Positions 60,448-64,000 of a DNA stretch of 64,000 nt are shown in pieces. Under the pieces are notes generated by a model, which was given only the letters and a program-made list of their open reading frames with translations, ran no database searches and was not told where the DNA came from. The stretch's first letter is position 1; each line of letters opens with the position of its first letter. This stretch comes from JBBDXS01 sp040902195. GTDB lineage: Bacteria > Chloroflexota > Dehalococcoidia > DSTF01 > RBG-16-68-14. Both the position numbers and the translations under genes were made by a program. The stretch is from NCBI GenBank assembly GCA_040902195.1, contig JBBDXS010000010.1:99589-163588 (forward strand). Direction: 5' to 3'.

Positions 60448-63400
60448 ATGGTCAACGCGACAGGAAGTCGAAGAGTATTTTCGGTGCGCACCGCCACGCT
60501 GCTGTGGCTCCTCGTTGCGGCCATCGTGCTGACCGGGCTGGTCGCCCTTTCGGCCGGGCTCGCCAGGGAAGCCAGGGCAGGCGCGGTGGCGAAGCTCACC
60601 GTCAACAGCACGGCCAACAACGACGACGGCGATTGTTCAGGCGCCCCCAACGCAGGATCGGGCGACTGCACGCTGCGCGAGGCGATTAACGACGTAAACG
60701 ACGGCCTGGCGGACGAGATCAACTTCCACCCGGCCGTGTTCTCACAGGCGGCGCACGGCGTCATCCAACTGGACCTTGGTCTGGGGCCTCTACCGCCTAT
60801 CCTACGGCAAGTAAAGATCGACGCGAAGGGCGTTGGTGTCGTTCTCGACGGTGACTTCGACAACGACGGGATCGGCGTGCCGTGGGGCATCATGGTGATC
60901 GCGAGCCACAACGGCTTCGATTTCGAGCTCAACGGCGGCGGGAACACCTTTATCATCCAGGATGTGGGCTGCGATCTCTCACAGCTCAACTCGGTCAGCG
61001 GTCCTGGCGACTGCATCCGCGGTTCCGGCGGCCAGAGTGTCGAGGGCAACTTCGTAACGGGACCGGGCGTGGGCATCCTCGTCTCCGGCCTCTGCAACTT
61101 CGGAGGGGTGACCGGCTCCATCTCGGGCGTCGGCTTCCAGAGCGTCTGCTGTTCGTTCGCAGTGGGCACCGCCGTCGCGGGCTTCCCGTGCAATCTTTGT
61201 ATAGACGGGTCGGCTGTCGCAGGGAGCATCCCGTGCGACTGCTTTCTAGGCTCCCCCAGCGTAAGTGGCAAGAGCATCATCTGCCCGAAGGGACTGGGAG
61301 CGGGAGAGGGCGAAGTCGCTGGGCCCCCGATAGTCGTCGGCGGTCCGTTCACGCTCGGGGACGTAATCATCGACGGGATCGAGATCCACAACGCCATGGG
61401 CTCGACCGGCGTCCTGATTGAGGGGACGAACCTAAGCAACATCCAGGTTACGAACAGCCTGATCGAGGCGGACCTAGACGGCGTCCACATCAACGGCGAC
61501 AGCACGGTAGCTGCTCCCGACCAGGACCTTACCAATAACAACGTGCTGGTCAGCGGCAACAGCGTGATCGGCGACGCCGACGCGGACGGCGCGGGCGAGG
61601 CCGTGGAGATTGGGTTGGACGGCAACCTGGCGGGCAAGATCACCGCGCAGGTAATCGACAACCCGAACCTGAGCAGCCTCAACGACGACGCAGTCGACAT
61701 GGCCTACTGCTCGTCGCCGTTCGCGCTGCCACCGGGCGATTGCGATGCCAGCGAAAGCGCGATCAACTTCCACGTGAACAACAATACCAAGATCCACGGG
61801 GACGGTGATGGCGTCGACATGGAGATCGCGGCCACTGGCGCGCCTGTCAGTTCCGATCGCACCGATGTCGATGTCCAGGTCAATGGAAACGGCTTGATCG
61901 ACTCCGACGAGGACGATGGCATCGACATCGAGGTACGCGTCTGCTGCGACGAAAGTTTCAGCACGAGCAAGGTCCAGGTGAACGACAACAACGACATCAT
62001 CGCCTTCGATGACGGCGTGGTCGTCCAGAACAAGGTCGGCTGCGGCCAGGGCAACGAGAGCGACGTTGAGGTCAACGGGAACGGCAGCCTCGAAGGCCAG
62101 GAGGGCCGGGGCGTTGACGTCCAGGCCATCGCTGGCAGCCGCTTCGACTTCTGCAACACCGACGTGGACTCCGACGAGAACACGGCCTTCGTCGAGGTCA
62201 ATGACAACGACCGGATCGACGGCGGCAGCGAAGGTGTCTCCGCCAAGGCTCAGACGGGCAGCTCTTCCGGCAACGGCGACGACAACCTGTCCACCGTCCA
62301 CGTGAACGGCAACGGCGAGATCGCCGGTGGCGTCGACAAAGTTGGCGTGAAGGTCCAGCCGGAAGCCGGCAGCCAGTTCAGCAGCGAAGACGCCGACGAA
62401 AACGACGCGATCGTCGAGGTCAACGATAACGGCGATATCTCCGGCGGTCTCCGGGGTATAGAGATCAAGGGCTACTCCGGCGTCGACGACGGCGGCAAGG
62501 ACGACACCTTCGAAGACTTCCCCGACGGCACTGACGGCGATGGGGACGACAACCTGCTGCAGGCCACGATCGATGGCAACGGCAGCATCACCGGCAACGA
62601 CGGAGACGGTGTGCTGCTCGACCTGCAGTCGGGTGGTCACACCGAGAGCAGCGCTCGCAACACGCTCCTCGCAAACGTCACGAACAACGGCGAGATCATC
62701 GGCCGTGGTGACAGCGACGGCGATGGCGTGGAGGCGAACCTGGAGGTCTGCTGCGAACCCAAGCCCACGCCCCAGGGCAACCTGACGCTGCTGATCGCCG
62801 ACAACGGCGACATCATCGGGCGGAACGCCGACGGCATCGAGATCGACGTCTGCTGCAACATCAACAACGTGAGCATCCTCGACAACGGCTCGATCCGCGG
62901 CAACGGCGACAACGGGATCGATTACAAGGTCGCCATCTGGAGCGACGATGACGCCGACTTCGAGGAGGCGTGCCCGCCGGAATGCGGTCTGTTCAGCTCT
63001 GTGAACAACCTCAAGATCCAGCGGAACGACATCTTCAACAGCGAAAACAACGGCATCGAGATCTGCTGCGGCGCGTTCCAGGACCCGGCAGAGAACCCGG
63101 GTGGTGGCGCTAACTTGAAGAGCATCATCTCGGACAACCAGATCCACCACAACCGCGACCACGGCATCGAGGTCAGCAGCTCGTTCGGGCTGAACATTGG
63201 CCCCAACAACGAAATCTTCTCGAACGGCGACGACCCGCAGGTCGACCGCGGCATCGAGATCGATAGCGACGACCTCCCTGGCAGCATCAAGACGAACCTG
63301 AGCGGAGATGACAGCTGCCCCGACGTGACGATCGACTGCGTCGTCTTTGACACCGAGGCGGACCGGAACACGATTACGCAGAACAGCATCTACGATAACG

Positions 63401-64000
63401 CGGGCCTGGGCATCGACCTGATCGGCGACATCGATCAGGACGGCGATGGCGACCACGGCATCGGCTGCATCGGCTTGTCGGAGTTCCCCTCGCCGAACAA
63501 ATGCATCACGGAGCCGGTGATCCAGACACTGTCGGGCGCCAAGCTCGTGGGCGACGCCCCCGCCGGCACCCACGTAGAAGTGTTCACCGCGGACGAGGAC
63601 CCGGCGGACCAGCTGCCGCTTTCCAACCCGCAACACGGCGAAGGCAAGACCTACCTGGTGACCGGCACGGCCGATGACCTGGGTGACTGGTCGATCAACC
63701 TGCCGTGCGGCCTGGGCGACATGAAGGTGACGGCCACCGCGACGAACAAGACCAAGGACACGTCCGAGTTCTCGGCGAACTTCACGGTGCTGAACATTCC
63801 GTGCACGCCGACTCCGGCGCCGACCAACACGACTCCGCCGACGAACACGCCGCTGCCGGTGAGCACGCCGGTGGTACCGACTGCGACGCCGGGCATTGCG
63901 AAGCTCTGTGGCGACGTGAACGACGACGGCCTGGTCAACGCGGTCGACGTGACGCTTGTGCTGCAGTTCAAGGCGGCCCTCATCGGCTCGCTGGTGAACG
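60448..64000 (+). CDS. Giant secreted beta-helix protein with dockerin, cut by the window end
   Basis: The frame is open from the ATG at 60448 to the last base (1184 codons so far) without a stop. A signal peptide (about 1-48) is followed by a CSLREA-type start (TVNSTANNDDGDCSG, DCTLREAINDVN), typical of beta-helix surface proteins. From about residue 360 to 820 there are about ten repeats built on V-[DN]-[DG]-N-G-x-[IL]-x-G-x(n)-DG-[VI]-[DE]-[VI], each around 40-50 residues: rungs of a right-handed parallel beta-helix rich in Asp and Asn. A Pro/Thr linker (TPTPAPTNTTPPTNTP) leads to a dockerin start (CGDVNDDGLVNAVDVTLVLQ). It is probably extracellular and calcium-dependent. Confidence 0.88.
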   Translation, partial: MVNATGSRRVFSVRTATLLWLLVAAIVLTGLVALSAGLAREARAGAVAKLTVNSTANNDDGDCSGAPNAGSGDCTLREAINDVNDGLADEINFHPAVFSQAAHGVIQLDLGLGPLPPILRQVKIDAKGVGVVLDGDFDNDGIGVPWGIMVIASHNGFDFELNGGGNTFIIQDVGCDLSQLNSVSGPGDCIRGSGGQSVEGNFVTGPGVGILVSGLCNFGGVTGSISGVGFQSVCCSFAVGTAVAGFPCNLCIDGSAVAGSIPCDCFLGSPSVSGKSIICPKGLGAGEGEVAGPPIVVGGPFTLGDVIIDGIEIHNAMGSTGVLIEGTNLSNIQVTNSLIEADLDGVHINGDSTVAAPDQDLTNNNVLVSGNSVIGDADADGAGEAVEIGLDGNLAGKITAQVIDNPNLSSLNDDAVDMAYCSSPFALPPGDCDASESAINFHVNNNTKIHGDGDGVDMEIAATGAPVSSDRTDVDVQVNGNGLIDSDEDDGIDIEVRVCCDESFSTSKVQVNDNNDIIAFDDGVVVQNKVGCGQGNESDVEVNGNGSLEGQEGRGVDVQAIAGSRFDFCNTDVDSDENTAFVEVNDNDRIDGGSEGVSAKAQTGSSSGNGDDNLSTVHVNGNGEIAGGVDKVGVKVQPEAGSQFSSEDADENDAIVEVNDNGDISGGLRGIEIKGYSGVDDGGKDDTFEDFPDGTDGDGDDNLLQATIDGNGSITGNDGDGVLLDLQSGGHTESSARNTLLANVTNNGEIIGRGDSDGDGVEANLEVCCEPKPTPQGNLTLLIADNGDIIGRNADGIEIDVCCNINNVSILDNGSIRGNGDNGIDYKVAIWSDDDADFEEACPPECGLFSSVNNLKIQRNDIFNSENNGIEICCGAFQDPAENPGGGANLKSIISDNQIHHNRDHGIEVSSSFGLNIGPNNEIFSNGDDPQVDRGIEIDSDDLPGSIKTNLSGDDSCPDVTIDCVVFDTEADRNTITQNSIYDNAGLGIDLIGDIDQDGDGDHGIGCIGLSEFPSPNKCITEPVIQTLSGAKLVGDAPAGTHVEVFTADEDPADQLPLSNPQHGEGKTYLVTGTADDLGDWSINLPCGLGDMKVTATATNKTKDTSEFSANFTVLNIPCTPTPAPTNTTPPTNTPLPVSTPVVPTATPGIAKLCGDVNDDGLVNAVDVTLVLQFKAALIGSLVN

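Noticed and set aside
61474..63636. Very long open frame antisense to the beta-helix gene
   Set aside because: It arises from the Asp/Asn-rich, GC-rich repeats read backwards; composition is Val/Asp/Ala only and the plus-strand reading has signal peptide, beta-helix repeats and dockerin.

Overview
The window is a GC-rich bacterial chromosome segment with densely packed genes and many 1-8 base overlaps between start and stop codons. The mix fits a Chloroflexota-like organism, probably near Dehalococcoidia/SAR202: dockerin- and cohesin-like secreted proteins with TPTP-type linkers, many lipoproteins, a LuxR-type HTH fused to a membrane segment, a yebC-ruvC-ruvA cluster, paired acyl-CoA dehydrogenases, and frequent start codons 6-10 bases after a -10 box. 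This assignment is inference; no rRNA or tRNA gene was found to test it.

Layout. 1-5.8 kb: end of an unknown protein, a response regulator, threonine aldolase, a lipoprotein, a dockerin/cohesin-like protein, a thermonuclease and a membrane-anchored LuxR-HTH protein. 5.9-10.5 kb: DNA repair block polA, an HRDC protein and mutM. 10.6-18.6 kb: a frame-interrupted zinc-ribbon gene, a duplicated small membrane pair, a methyltransferase, a DmpA-like peptidase, a GH4 glycosidase, a D,D-carboxypeptidase and a Tat-exported amidohydrolase. 18.7-26 kb: a cupredoxin-like lipoprotein, rsgA behind a leader peptide and terminator, a methyltransferase, a nucleotidyltransferase, and pantothenate synthesis (a PanD-PanB fusion and panC), then surE. 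26-31.5 kb: yebC, ruvC, ruvA, a DUF433/DUF5615 toxin-antitoxin pair and uvrB. 31.5-33.4 kb: a possible E2-like/SEC-C protein and a 45-residue companion, divergent from an XRE regulator and ImmA-type protease. 33.8-44 kb: metabolic and regulatory genes (metallo-beta-lactamase fold pair, cupin, two acyl-CoA dehydrogenases, esterase, adenosine deaminase, csrA). 44-48.8 kb: a hydrolase, ruvB behind a Doc-type toxin-antitoxin pair, a PAP2 protein and two related small ORFs. 48.8-56 kb: a complete type I restriction-modification operon with a DUF3644 gene. 56.5-64 kb: two large secreted dockerin proteins around an SDR enzyme.

Shared themes. DNA repair and recombination genes recur (polA, mutM, ruvC, ruvA, uvrB, ruvB, HRDC). 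Defence or addiction genes are inserted between them. Intergenic DNA carries at least two dispersed repeat families: a roughly 100-base element containing CCTTCGCTTCGCTCGAGGGC, and short palindromes framed by GTAGGG/CCCTAC. Promoters appear in two styles: TANNNT boxes 6-10 bases before a start codon with no ribosome site (probably leaderless), and TTGACA-16/17-TANNNT promoters ahead of long leaders that carry hairpins or short ORFs (rsgA, panD-panB, csrA, the 48.7 kb small ORFs).

The observations most worth following are the possible E2-like/small-protein cassette at 31.5-33.4 kb, the rsgA leader-peptide attenuator, the PanD-PanB fusion with its structured leader, and the tandem small ORFs at 48.2-48.8 kb.
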